Origin: Nitrosomonadaceae bacterium
GTDB taxonomy: Bacteria > Pseudomonadota > Gammaproteobacteria > Burkholderiales > Nitrosomonadaceae
NCBI GenBank assembly: GCA_024644425.1
Contig: JAHELA010000007.1
Location: 1-23,027 of the forward strand
Direction of reading: 5' to 3'
Length of the DNA stretch: 23,027 nucleotides
The number at the start of each line of letters is the position of its first letter. Positions within the stretch are counted from its first letter, which is position 1. The notes beneath the pieces are model-generated. The model saw nothing but the letters and a program-made list of their open reading frames with translations. It searched no databases and was not told the origin of the DNA. The position numbers and the translations under genes are program-made. Shown here piece after piece: positions 9,001 through 15,696 of the stretch.

Positions 9001-9515
9001 ATATCATGCGTCACTAGATTCTTTTTATTGACTAGGTCAATAGTCGCACGAGCTGCTTCAAGATAAAGATCAGACGCGTCCTCTATGCTCTCTAGTTGGG
9101 AACCGAATTTAGACAATATCGGCATCTGGCGCGTAAGTGAAACGCACAGTGAATCGATAGTTTGGATGCGCAGTCGTGCTGGATTATCCATAATATTCCA
9201 ACCTGCCTGAGCATCACGCTTTAAAACTGCACCAGCTAGCGTACAGATTAATTTCTCATGCTCTGTTTCGGGAGTCTTACTGGTCTTAGCAAGTGCTAAG
9301 AGTACTCGTTCGCGCATCTCTGCTACAGCTTTCTTTGTGAACGTGATTGCAACTATCTCTTCTGGAGATTCGACATGCGCAAGTAGCATAAGATAACGCT
9401 GAATCAGAAGCCCGGTCTTGCCTGATCCTGCTGGTGCTTGAACGATAAACGAGCAAGTAGGATCAAGTGCACGGCGACGCTCATCAAAATCTGAAATATG
9501 TGCAGCACTGTTCAT
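6045..9515 (-). CDS. AddA/RecB-like helicase-nuclease (UvrD superfamily 1A with PD-(D/E)XK domain)
   Basis: This 1156-residue protein is an SF1A helicase fused to a C-terminal RecB-type nuclease. Helicase motifs visible: Walker A APAGSGKT (27-34), Ia ITFTKKAVAEMRERV, II DEFQD (419-423), III VGDPMQSIYRFREAE, a motif IV-like NFRSQRSIVNW, V TIHKSKGLEFD and VI LLYVAVTRTK. The nuclease core is the D1082 to D1096-Y-K1098-TS stretch (IDRTFYGIDGYRWIVDYKT). The family unwinds and resects DNA double-strand breaks for RecA loading, in complex with an AddB-type partner. That partner is encoded directly upstream, and the stop and start share the ATGA at 9512-9515. I give no symbol because this RecB-like pair differs from classical Bacillus AddAB, but complex formation is strongly implied. 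All motifs look intact. Confidence 0.92.
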   Translation of the reverse strand: MNSAAHISDFDERRRALDPTCSFIVQAPAGSGKTGLLIQRYLMLLAHVESPEEIVAITFTKKAVAEMRERVLLALAKTSKTPETEHEKLICTLAGAVLKRDAQAGWNIMDNPARLRIQTIDSLCVSLTRQMPILSKFGSQLESIEDASDLYLEAARATIDLVNKKNLVTHDIERLLNHLDNDVTRFEKLLSKILEQRDHWSRHIHKGKDRDGLESALRNLRHEALKRVLKIYPKSMQNEMIKLVQYAATNLKESSRNSPLAICEKLSALPGSEEHDVPFWRGIAELLTTKDGGWRAMFTISNGFPPGITRDEKEQAKLWKDRALTLIDKLKENDTLRQWLHELRDLPPPTYTDIQWEVLGSITRLLPHAVAQLKLVFQERGKVDFTEVAQGALFSLGKSEAPTDLALALDYRIQHLLIDEFQDTSISQYELIAKLTAGWEPGDGRSLFAVGDPMQSIYRFREAEVGLFLRARTEGIGSVALESIVLHANFRSQRSIVNWINETFPQIMPKREEEDISVGAVSYTASVATQKALDGEAVSVHPLFNGDHISEAKKVVEIVMQARRNDPSAIIAILVRNRTHLCEIIPQLRIAGLRFSAIGIDLLGYRPVVQDLLALTRALTHLADRLAWLAVLRAPWCGLTLTDLYALSSTHTTLVSDTVGIENSLRESRQTVWELLNDEVRISAVSSDGVARLLRIRKVLGCCIDNRNRKSLRATVEAAWLALGGPACVKDTTDLEDAEIYFDYLEGHEKAGGLPDLEVFERGLTKLYALPDLEADNTLQIMTIHKSKGLEFDCVIVPGLGRPPRSNEKKLFRWMERPYISDERKSARADLLLAPILKTGATSDLIYSWLEKLDRAKEYFEDERLLYVAVTRTKNFLHLLGSTVLTSGINGSVELKPPLEKSLLSKLWPAIQPIFVEAASQEKFPNIRKKIKGEGEHSIDQVLRRLATGWVFPTAPPSVKWRPPKHSLCPQEIEFSWAGETARHIGSVVHRWLQNIAEDEIKGWDAVRIERLRSTFKKNLIVCGMSGSDNDMELAVTRITTALINTINDKRGQWLLGQQKNAQNELHMTTTSDEEIISLVIDRTFYGIDGYRWIVDYKTSSHEGTDVEFFLDREQERYRAQLNRYAKLMRETDDKPIKLGLYFPLLNGWREWVNGE

Positions 9516-12253
9516 TCACCATCCTCATGCTCTGTATATGCACTTTCAATGCGCTCATAAATGCGACAAAAAGGTTGTAAGTCACAGTTGCGACATGTGT
9601 CGGGATATTTCTTGGGGTCAACCCAAGCATCGCCTTCAGAAAAACTAACGGCGATGCGAGTAAGATTAGTACGCCAGGAGTCAACTAGTTGTTTCCATTC
9701 GGGGTTAGCTTTCACACCAGGCAAAAGATCTCTGTCTCGCGCTAGCCCGATGAATTTCATTTTCCCTGTTTTTATTAGTACGAATAAAACTGCAGTAGCG
9801 TTCGGCTCAGAAGCGACAAGATACAGTGGTAGTTGTGGCTCATCCGGACGCTCGCCACACATGGCATTAACTGATGAAACCCCTGTTTTGTAATCGATAA
9901 TGATAATCTGCCCATCATTAAGTTGGTCAACACGGTCGAGACGCGTAGTTAATGTGAATCCACCGAGCTTGATGCTACGTTGGTCTTCTATTGCAATGAC
10001 TTTGAAGTCACCACGTCGTTTCTTTTCTTCATTTAACCATTCAAGTGTCAATCGTACCAAACGCTGATGTTCGATCTTTGTAAAACCCTTTGAGAATTTT
10101 GTCGAACGATCTCGCTGAATACCTGCAATCGACTCCTTAGCTGCATCCAGCAGAATTACCTTAAGATCATTATCACTGATCGTATCAAGCACACTCTTGG
10201 TCTTGAGATGACTCCATGTTCGTGCCAACATGCGATGTACCAGGACACCACGTTCCATCGCATCTAAACCCATATGTACAGACTTTAATCCTTTTGCACT
10301 CAGACGATGCAAAGCCATTGCGCGAAACGGACAAGCCGCATGATCCTTTATCACCATAGTGCCACCACTTACACTATCGGCCATAGCTGCTTGATCAAGC
10401 GCTGGCGCTTTATTATCTTCCTTGTACTCGAACTGACGTACATGATGGATTAGTTCACGGTGACTTGTATAAGTTGGCAGCTCTAGCTTTCGCTGAACAA
10501 TCTCTGTAATCAACGGACTGGGGGTGAGTTTTTGATCGTCATGTTTATCTCCATAATGTGGATAGCTGAGAATAACTTCATCTGCTCCACATAACCATTT
10601 TTCAGTAAAACGACGGGAAAGCTCAAGTGATTCAGTAGCTGACCCAAACGGGAGTTTTGCCGAACGATGTAGCTCAATTGGCAGAAACGAATTTGTTTGT
10701 GGACGGGGCGGCCACCCAGTATCTGATAGTCCCATTATCCATAGGTGATCAAACTCCATGCTTACAGACTCGAACACACCTAAAATCTGGATTGGAACAT
10801 AAGGCGTTTCTGGCTGGAAAAGTGTTTCTGCTGCTATACGTTGTAGTCGTGCTACCCCCTCGGTGTATCCGATTTGATGAACGATACGATCAAGTACTGC
10901 AAACTCAGCAATGACTTCATGCCATTTTTTTAAGGTTTGGTATTCCGATGAATCGAGAGAACGCTCACCCGGGAAACCAAAAATCTGAAGTACGCCAGAG
11001 ATGGCCTTGGCTAGAACCGATGGCGCCTGCATGCCAAACAAATTTGCTTTACGAAATTCTGCAAGAACAGATATCTGCTGTATGAAGATTGGGCAATTAG
11101 CACTACTCTGCTCTCTCTTGCTCAGATTAAATAAGCGTTCAAGTGTAATAATTGGCTCGGCATGCTTACGTAATTTTTCGTCGAGCAGTGCACGATTTGT
11201 CATTTCAATCTCCCCACCAGCAAGAAAAGGCGAGCGAAGTATACTGCTCACACACTCAAATTTAATATGCTTTCCAGCTAGTTCGAGTATTAAAAACGCT
11301 GTACTGACAAGTGGATAAGAAACTAAGGCCGCTCCAAGGGAAAGATTAAAGGGATAAATTCGACGAGTAGAACCAGGCAATGACTGCCGTACATCGGGCT
11401 CCATCACAGAGCTAAAAATACGTATGATCTCACTGCGATACTTGGCAAACTCTTGAACAACTACACCAATACGTGCTTTATTATTAGCCTCAATTCGTGC
11501 TCTAGCCCACATTGCAGCATGATAAATTTCATCACGATTGTCTACACAGCTGATACGCTGTACGTTGGCACTTGGCAATTGAGATTGTGACTGTAATAAC
11601 GTTGATGTTACTTCACAACCAATATCTGAAAGTCTGGTTAATAATGCATTCTGCTGTGGTGTAACGATATCAAAACCATGGCAAACTAAATAATTAGGTT
11701 TCTTGACTTCAGTGTGTTCCAATAATCCGACTACCAGGTCAATAATACGTGCGCTGTCAGTTTGCTTTTTACGGTTGGTAGAGCGCTCATAGCTATTTGA
11801 CCAGACCTGGAATACTTTACAATCCTCATTTAAAGGAAAATGTCTAAGTTGTGGAATGAGTTGCCATGCGTGAATAAACTGCCACGCCTTGCGTGCAATT
11901 TGTGCTGCCTCTGGAACAGCAAGTAAAACTGTGGCTTGGTCTGAATCATGAATGATATCTTCCCACAAAGCTTGCTCTTGTGCAGGAGCAAGTAAAGTAG
12001 GTAGTTTGCTTGCTTGCTCGGAATAAAGGATGTCCTTGTAGATTCGTTCAATAAATGCAGTAATTGGCAGAATATCAGGAGTATCCCAGGTGGTACGTCC
12101 TTGAGCAATCTGGCTACTTTCAAATTTGTGTTTAAGTGCCGATGCAAGTCGTCGATTAGGTGTGACAACCGTAACACCATCCCCTTGCCCATCAGAGATA
12201 TGCGAAAAAACATCAGCGAGTAAAACTTGCGGAAATTCTTGAATGAAAGACAT
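9512..12253 (-). CDS. AddB-like DNA repair nuclease with predicted [4Fe-4S] cluster
   Basis: The 913-residue protein resembles the ~900-residue 'probable DNA repair protein' family related to AddB. The N-terminal region (VTVVTPNRRLASALKHKF) resembles the degenerate helicase start of AddB, but no Walker A lysine motif is visible, so it is probably not an ATPase. The C-terminal RecB-type nuclease has RLDRVD (D773, D776) and IDYKTG (D787, K789). Four cysteines, C641 (ACPFRAM) and C887-x2-C890-x5-C896, match the split AddB arrangement that coordinates a [4Fe-4S] cluster clamping the nuclease domain. Its stop overlaps the helicase-nuclease start in ATGA, and it begins 27 bases after fdxA. Expected role: second nuclease and recognition subunit in double-strand-break processing. 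The start ATG at 12253 has only a weak ribosome-binding site. Confidence 0.88.
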   Translation of the reverse strand: MSFIQEFPQVLLADVFSHISDGQGDGVTVVTPNRRLASALKHKFESSQIAQGRTTWDTPDILPITAFIERIYKDILYSEQASKLPTLLAPAQEQALWEDIIHDSDQATVLLAVPEAAQIARKAWQFIHAWQLIPQLRHFPLNEDCKVFQVWSNSYERSTNRKKQTDSARIIDLVVGLLEHTEVKKPNYLVCHGFDIVTPQQNALLTRLSDIGCEVTSTLLQSQSQLPSANVQRISCVDNRDEIYHAAMWARARIEANNKARIGVVVQEFAKYRSEIIRIFSSVMEPDVRQSLPGSTRRIYPFNLSLGAALVSYPLVSTAFLILELAGKHIKFECVSSILRSPFLAGGEIEMTNRALLDEKLRKHAEPIITLERLFNLSKREQSSANCPIFIQQISVLAEFRKANLFGMQAPSVLAKAISGVLQIFGFPGERSLDSSEYQTLKKWHEVIAEFAVLDRIVHQIGYTEGVARLQRIAAETLFQPETPYVPIQILGVFESVSMEFDHLWIMGLSDTGWPPRPQTNSFLPIELHRSAKLPFGSATESLELSRRFTEKWLCGADEVILSYPHYGDKHDDQKLTPSPLITEIVQRKLELPTYTSHRELIHHVRQFEYKEDNKAPALDQAAMADSVSGGTMVIKDHAACPFRAMALHRLSAKGLKSVHMGLDAMERGVLVHRMLARTWSHLKTKSVLDTISDNDLKVILLDAAKESIAGIQRDRSTKFSKGFTKIEHQRLVRLTLEWLNEEKKRRGDFKVIAIEDQRSIKLGGFTLTTRLDRVDQLNDGQIIIIDYKTGVSSVNAMCGERPDEPQLPLYLVASEPNATAVLFVLIKTGKMKFIGLARDRDLLPGVKANPEWKQLVDSWRTNLTRIAVSFSEGDAWVDPKKYPDTCRNCDLQPFCRIYERIESAYTEHEDGE

Positions 12254-12280
12254 GTGGCCACACAGCCTACTGCTATACGA

Positions 12281-12604
12281 CTATCGTTCCAACATATCTA
12301 GTTTGTCCTTTACCTTCGCCCAATCGTCAGCATCATGCGGAGCATCTTTCTTCTCGATAATGGACTGCCATGTTTTGGATAATTCAGCATTGAGTGCTGT
12401 AAAATGCTGTTGCTCTGTTGGCACATCATCCTCGGCAAAAATTGCTTCTACCGGACACTCGGCCACGCATAGGGTGCAATCTATACATTCTTCTGGATCA
12501 ATTACCAGAAAATTCGGGCCTTCTCGGAAACAATCTACTGGGCAAACATCTACGCAATCAGTATATTTACACTTAATACAACTTTCGGTTACAACATATG
12601 TCAT
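12281..12604 (-). CDS. fdxA: Seven-iron ferredoxin FdxA ([3Fe-4S][4Fe-4S])
   Basis: This 107-residue low-potential electron carrier is cytoplasmic and soluble. By alignment in mind with Azotobacter ferredoxin I (offset +1), C9, C17 and C50 ligate the [3Fe-4S] cluster, and C21, C40, C43 and C46 the [4Fe-4S] cluster. The second motif reads CIDCTLCVAECP. C12 and C25 are the additional conserved cysteines. The C-terminal ~45 residues form the charged helical extension typical of FdxA (ending KVKDKLDMLER). The ATG is preceded by a purine-rich GAGGAAG at good distance, among the better ribosome-binding sites in the window. The AddB-like gene begins 27 bases downstream on the same strand. Its electron donor and acceptor cannot be read from the sequence. 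Confidence 0.95.
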   Translation of the reverse strand: MTYVVTESCIKCKYTDCVDVCPVDCFREGPNFLVIDPEECIDCTLCVAECPVEAIFAEDDVPTEQQHFTALNAELSKTWQSIIEKKDAPHDADDWAKVKDKLDMLER

Positions 12605-12900
12605 GGTAACGCTTCCTCTTCCTTCTGTGGTGCTACTCTAGAATATATAATTCTACCAGAAATTATATAAGTGCCACTACAACTCAATAGTGTAAACAAC
12701 GTTTTACTTTACTAAGATTTTCTTTCTGGGTTTTATTACAACCATAAGACCAATATATCTCGTGATTATAATATGATTCAAAGTTCTAATTAAATTTAAC
12801 CTATTCTTTCTGTAATAATGGCAATCAGGTGACTAGTTAAATTAAACCATAACCACATATGATAAAAACTAATAAAGCAAAAATTGCTCTTTGTATATTC
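12605..12900 (-). promoter_or_regulatory. Non-coding gap upstream of fdxA, likely holding its promoter
   Basis: About 296 AT-rich bases separate the GNAT gene from fdxA. On the minus strand a perfect TATAAT lies at 12667-12662, roughly 58 bases before the fdxA ATG. A 15-base inverted repeat with arms AGAAT/ATTCT (about 12640-12654) lies between it and the start. I could not find a convincing -35 element at proper spacing, so the promoter call is tentative. The arms could be an operator, but the symmetry is common in AT-rich DNA. I see no open reading frame worth naming. Confidence 0.3.
12872..12891 (-). terminator. Weak candidate terminator after the GNAT gene
   Basis: About ten bases past the stop codon of the acetyltransferase, the minus strand can form AGCAA-TTT-TTGCT (bases 12888-12876 read backwards), extended by a few A-T pairs across a one-base bulge. 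A T-rich tract containing five consecutive Ts follows about eight bases later. The stem is short and AT-rich, so this is a possible rather than a clear Rho-independent terminator. Confidence 0.3.
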
Positions 12901-13482
12901 TTATTTAAGTCTACTCAGTAAATTGTTTTTAACTATTGGCCACTCTTCATGGAGAATCGAATAAATTACCGTATCACGGATTGAACCATCGGCCATTATT
13001 TTATGACTACGTAAGACTCCATCTCGTTTTGCGCCCAATCTTTCAATTGCTTTTTTGGAAACTTCATTTAACAAATGAGTCCTAAACTCTACCGCGAGGG
13101 CCTCTTTCTTCTCAAAGACATATTGAAGTAATAGATATTTACTCTCACTATTTACTCCTGTTCTACACGCCGATTTAGCATACCATGTGTAGCCAAGCAT
13201 TGGCCTTTTATTGAACTCATCAACATTATAAAACCGTGTTGTTCCAACTACGTTTTTTGTTTCATTATGCCTAACAGCGAAGGCAATATCTCCATTTCTC
13301 GTACCTTCAATAGCATTAATCACATAGTCTTCCATTTGATCTGGTGAAGGTACACTAGCAAACCAAAGCTTCCATAATTCTCCATCCATTACTGCAGCCT
13401 TCAAAGACTCAACATGTCTCATTCCGATGGGCTCTAAGGTTACAATCTCTCCGCATAGCTCTATATTTTCAAGCCAGCTCAT
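12901..13482 (-). CDS. GNAT-family N-acetyltransferase (RimJ/RimL-like)
   Basis: This 193-residue single-domain acetyltransferase would transfer an acetyl group from acetyl-CoA to an amine; the acceptor is unknown. Family features: the N-terminal GEIVTLEPIGMRHVESL strand-helix, the AFAVRH...VVGTTRF strand pair, the pyrophosphate-binding loop around CRTGVNSESKYLLL (~105-120), the AVEFRTH strand, the NEVSKKAIERLGAKRDGVLR segment characteristic of the RimJ/RimL-type group, and the DTVIYSILHEEWP C-terminal strand. GAGGG lies about 10 bases before the ATG. It stands alone, with nearly 300 non-coding bases on each side, and its codons look more AT-rich than those of the repair genes; a later gain by transfer is possible but unproven. 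Substrate could be a ribosomal protein, another protein N-terminus or a small molecule. Confidence 0.85.
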   Translation of the reverse strand: MSWLENIELCGEIVTLEPIGMRHVESLKAAVMDGELWKLWFASVPSPDQMEDYVINAIEGTRNGDIAFAVRHNETKNVVGTTRFYNVDEFNKRPMLGYTWYAKSACRTGVNSESKYLLLQYVFEKKEALAVEFRTHLLNEVSKKAIERLGAKRDGVLRSHKIMADGSIRDTVIYSILHEEWPIVKNNLLSRLK

Positions 13483-13821
13483 CTCTAAGCACCCTCTTCT
13501 TAAATCTATAAGTCTAAAACTGTCCTACATCAAACTTGACATCCTGCCATAGGAGAATATGTGCATGAATGTAAGTACATAACTCTTAATATGCAGCATA
13601 TAATAAAGCCACTATCAATATAGTTATCCGCTCATCATCCTTGGTCCACCTTAAAAATACAATACACCTTAGAATAAATCCCAAGCATAATATAAATTCC
13701 ACTAGTTCTTTAGCAAACTAGAACAACACGGATTCATAAAATTATAATTTTCTTATAGTAATTTAGTTTGGGCTTTATAAAAGTAGTTTAATTTAAATAT
13801 TTTAGTTTAACCCACCTAGAA
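13483..13821. other. 339-base AT-rich non-coding gap
   Basis: There is no gene here on either strand. The longest Shine-Dalgarno-preceded frame is a 7-codon peptide starting at 13559. A small hairpin with arms CTAGTT (13702-13707) and AACTAG (13716-13721) has no U-run, and several A/T homopolymer stretches occur at 13740-13800. It presumably holds the promoter of the acetyltransferase and the 3' end of the exported-protein transcript, but I cannot place either element with confidence. Confidence 0.4.
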
Positions 13822-14370
13822 TTATGGTGAATAGCCACTTTTCCATTGATCGTATGGAATTACTACAGCTAATTCCCCGAAATCTAGAAACCAAGTATCA
13901 ATAACCCATGAAGCATTAGTACTGGTATCAATGACCTGACTTGCGTAGTGTAAATTGATAATCTGCGGATTTCGCCAAACAATATCGCCCACTCGATGAT
14001 AACGTAACCACCCTTGTTGTTGCAAATAAGTAAGAAATGTAGAATCATTTTTGCTATGGTCAACGCAATCCATACGTCCATCTTCAGACATATCACGAAA
14101 ATTACCCCCAAGATCAGAAGCAATTGGACTGTATTTAGCCGCTTCTAAATATAATTCTCGCACAGCATGACGAATGGCCTCACGCTCCCCTTCAGCTGAA
14201 TATACTAATGAAAAAATTGCCGAAATTTGATGACGAGTATTTGAAGAAACCTCAAAAGTTGCTTCCTTGAAACAATTAGCATGGTAGCAAATAGATAATG
14301 TCTGGCTATATGACAACACACTATTCAACCCAAATACTAACACTAAAATTTTAAAGAATGCTTTTATCAC
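13822..14370 (-). CDS. Exported protein of unknown function with a possible Cys-His-Asp triad
   Basis: I do not recognise a named family. The 182-residue protein begins with a GTG codon, and its first ~23 residues (MIKAFFKILVLVFGLNSVLS) form a good signal peptide, with lysines in the n-region and a hydrophobic core; cleavage probably falls near S20-Q23. No lipobox cysteine is seen. The mature part has a helical stretch (~50-80), then RMDCVDHSKN with C102, INLHYASQVID with H141, and SWVIDTWFLDFG with D158. That order and spacing resemble papain/transglutaminase-like folds, where a Cys at a helix start and a His and Asp on following strands form the active site. This is inference from pattern only. 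GATGAG is a weak ribosome-binding site. It is probably an independent transcription unit. Confidence 0.75.
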   Translation of the reverse strand: MIKAFFKILVLVFGLNSVLSYSQTLSICYHANCFKEATFEVSSNTRHQISAIFSLVYSAEGEREAIRHAVRELYLEAAKYSPIASDLGGNFRDMSEDGRMDCVDHSKNDSTFLTYLQQQGWLRYHRVGDIVWRNPQIINLHYASQVIDTSTNASWVIDTWFLDFGELAVVIPYDQWKSGYSP

Positions 14371-14491
14371 TTTCTCATCTAGAACTTAATTAATACGCAA
14401 AAAAACTACTATCTATGTTCAAATTTCGAATTAATAATAATCCCAGAGACTATCTGAAGACCCATCTTATACTCTATTCAATAGCTAACAA

Positions 14492-15127
14492 CTATAATTG
14501 ACATGAATCAAGTAAAACACGTTTGAGAATATGTAATTTACCGTGAAAGAAATGTTCAGCACCAGGAATCACGAGCACTGGTAGATTCTGAGGAGTAGCC
14601 CAAGATAATATTGTTTTGAGTGGAACCACTTCATCCTGATCTCCATGAATAATCAATGACTTGTCGGAAACAGTAGAAATAGCAGGCGCACTGAATTGCT
14701 CTACCGATGGTGCTACCAGCACCAAAATTTGTGGTTTCAGACCTTGTGCTACATGAGTCTGTACTGCACCACCAAATGAGAATCCAGCAAGTAATAGCGG
14801 TAAATTACACTGCATATCGAACCGTTTCCGGCATTCTTTAACTATTGAAACTACATCTTCTACTTCACCCACGCCCCTATCGAAAACCCCTTCACTATTA
14901 CCCACACCTCTAAAATTGAATTTAACCACAGTAAACCCTAGCTCATATAAAGCCTTAAATAGGGTATGCACTACCTTGTTATCCATACTCCCTCCATATA
15001 GAGGGTGGGGATGAGCAATGACAGCAATTCCCTTCCGGTTTTTGGAATCCAACTCGGCTAGGGTTGTTTCAAGCTTACCTTCTGGACCAGAAACAAAAAG
15101 ATTTTTAGGAAGAAATGAATTTAACAA
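14492..15127 (-). CDS. Small alpha/beta-hydrolase (COG2945-like)
   Basis: The 211-residue cytoplasmic alpha/beta hydrolase contains the oxyanion-region HPHPLYGGSMDNKVV, the NFRGVGNSEG loop, the nucleophile elbow GFSFGG (S117), an acid in HGDQDEVVP (D163 or D165) and the catalytic histidine in GAEHFFHGK (H192). The compact, lidless architecture matches the dienelactone-hydrolase-like group often annotated simply as alpha/beta hydrolase; the substrate is unknown. The apparent start at 15127 is TTG (TTG TTA AAT TCA) with no recognisable Shine-Dalgarno, and an in-frame stop lies 11 codons further upstream. The N-terminus is therefore uncertain by several residues, and an ATT start is also conceivable. 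It is separated by 169 bases from the ferredoxin gene upstream. Confidence 0.85.
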   Translation of the reverse strand: MLNSFLPKNLFVSGPEGKLETTLAELDSKNRKGIAVIAHPHPLYGGSMDNKVVHTLFKALYELGFTVVKFNFRGVGNSEGVFDRGVGEVEDVVSIVKECRKRFDMQCNLPLLLAGFSFGGAVQTHVAQGLKPQILVLVAPSVEQFSAPAISTVSDKSLIIHGDQDEVVPLKTILSWATPQNLPVLVIPGAEHFFHGKLHILKRVLLDSCQL

Positions 15128-15190
15128 TGCAATTGAAGTAAAAGCTAAAATATAATTTTAACTAAATATCAGCTCATTCAAATAAAATTT

Positions 15191-15217
15191 CCAATTATTT
15201 AGCTGTTCTAAAATTGG
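15191..15217 (-). terminator. Candidate terminator downstream of the [2Fe-2S] ferredoxin gene
   Basis: Bases 15191-15195 (CCAAT) pair with 15213-15217 (ATTGG), and 15198-15202 (TTTAG) pair with 15208-15212 (CTAAA), around a five-base loop with a two-base bulge at 15196-15197. In the minus-strand direction the stem is followed by an AAATTTTATTT tract. The position, about 80 bases after the ferredoxin stop, suits a terminator, but the stem is AT-rich and the U-run is broken. Confidence 0.4.
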
Positions 15218-15296
15218 ATATAGGCCCATTCACACAAGTGATTTAATCATTTATTCTTAAGAATGATGCTTCATTACAAATCTGAATAATTATGTA

Positions 15297-15605
15297 TTAA
15301 ATTCTCAATCGCTCAACAATACGGCCATTTTTTAGATGTTCCTCGATAATCTCATCAATATCTTCTTTATCTACATAGGTGTACCAAACCTCTTCTGGGT
15401 AAACCACAATCACTGGACCCTCATTACATCGATCAAGGCAACCAGCCATGTTGATGCGAACTTTCCTCTTGCGATCTAGTTTTAATCTTTTAATACGATC
15501 TTTAGTATAGTCACGCATCTCTCGGGCACTGTGATCATTGCAACATAATGCCCCTTCCTCTCGCTGGTTAACACAAAAGAAAACATGTTGTTGATAATAG
15601 CTCAT
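15297..15605 (-). CDS. Thioredoxin-fold [2Fe-2S] ferredoxin
   Basis: The 102-residue protein of the thioredoxin-like ferredoxin family is related to the Aquifex/Azotobacter [2Fe-2S] ferredoxins and to the C-terminal domain of NuoE. Likely cluster ligands are C11 (FFCVNQR), C22 (ALCCN, with C21 adjacent), C56 and C60 (MAGCLDRCNEGP). The VIVVYPEEVWYTYV strand and the C-terminal helix DIDEIIEEHLKNGRI are typical. It would carry single electrons in the cytoplasm; partners are unknown. Unusually, the two cysteines C21-C22 are adjacent, so which one binds the cluster is not certain by eye. No clear Shine-Dalgarno precedes the ATG at 15605. It lies 91 bases after potD but is functionally unrelated to it. 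Confidence 0.9.
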   Translation of the reverse strand: MSYYQQHVFFCVNQREEGALCCNDHSAREMRDYTKDRIKRLKLDRKRKVRINMAGCLDRCNEGPVIVVYPEEVWYTYVDKEDIDEIIEEHLKNGRIVERLRI

Positions 15606-15696
15606 CAGAATTTTTGAGAATGATTTAGTAAATATTATACTGGAACATTGTTATTTCTTTGACAGATCGATATAAAAATATCCTTTAAAAAATTTG

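Noticed and set aside
11830..12261. 143-codon minus-strand frame overlapping the start of the AddB-like gene
   Set aside because: It sits in another frame inside a coding region with strong family similarity, and its product looks like random low-complexity sequence.
12652..12680. Possible sigma-54 site (TGGCAC) upstream of fdxA
   Set aside because: The required GC of the -12 element is missing at the correct spacing.
13536..13580. TTGACA with downstream AGGAG and ATG on the plus strand
   Set aside because: The -10 match is poor, the AGGAG falls within the promoter spacer, and the frame ends after seven codons. I also considered an insertion-sequence end but found no partner end or transposase.
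15253..15264. Perfect 12-base palindrome ATTCTTAAGAAT downstream of the [2Fe-2S] ferredoxin gene
   Set aside because: It is short and AT-rich with no loop or U-run. It is probably chance in this composition, and the hairpin at 15191-15217 is a better terminator candidate.
15669..15682. GATAT-AAAA-ATATC hairpin after potD
   Set aside because: A five-base AT stem with no U-run on the transcribed side does not qualify as a terminator.
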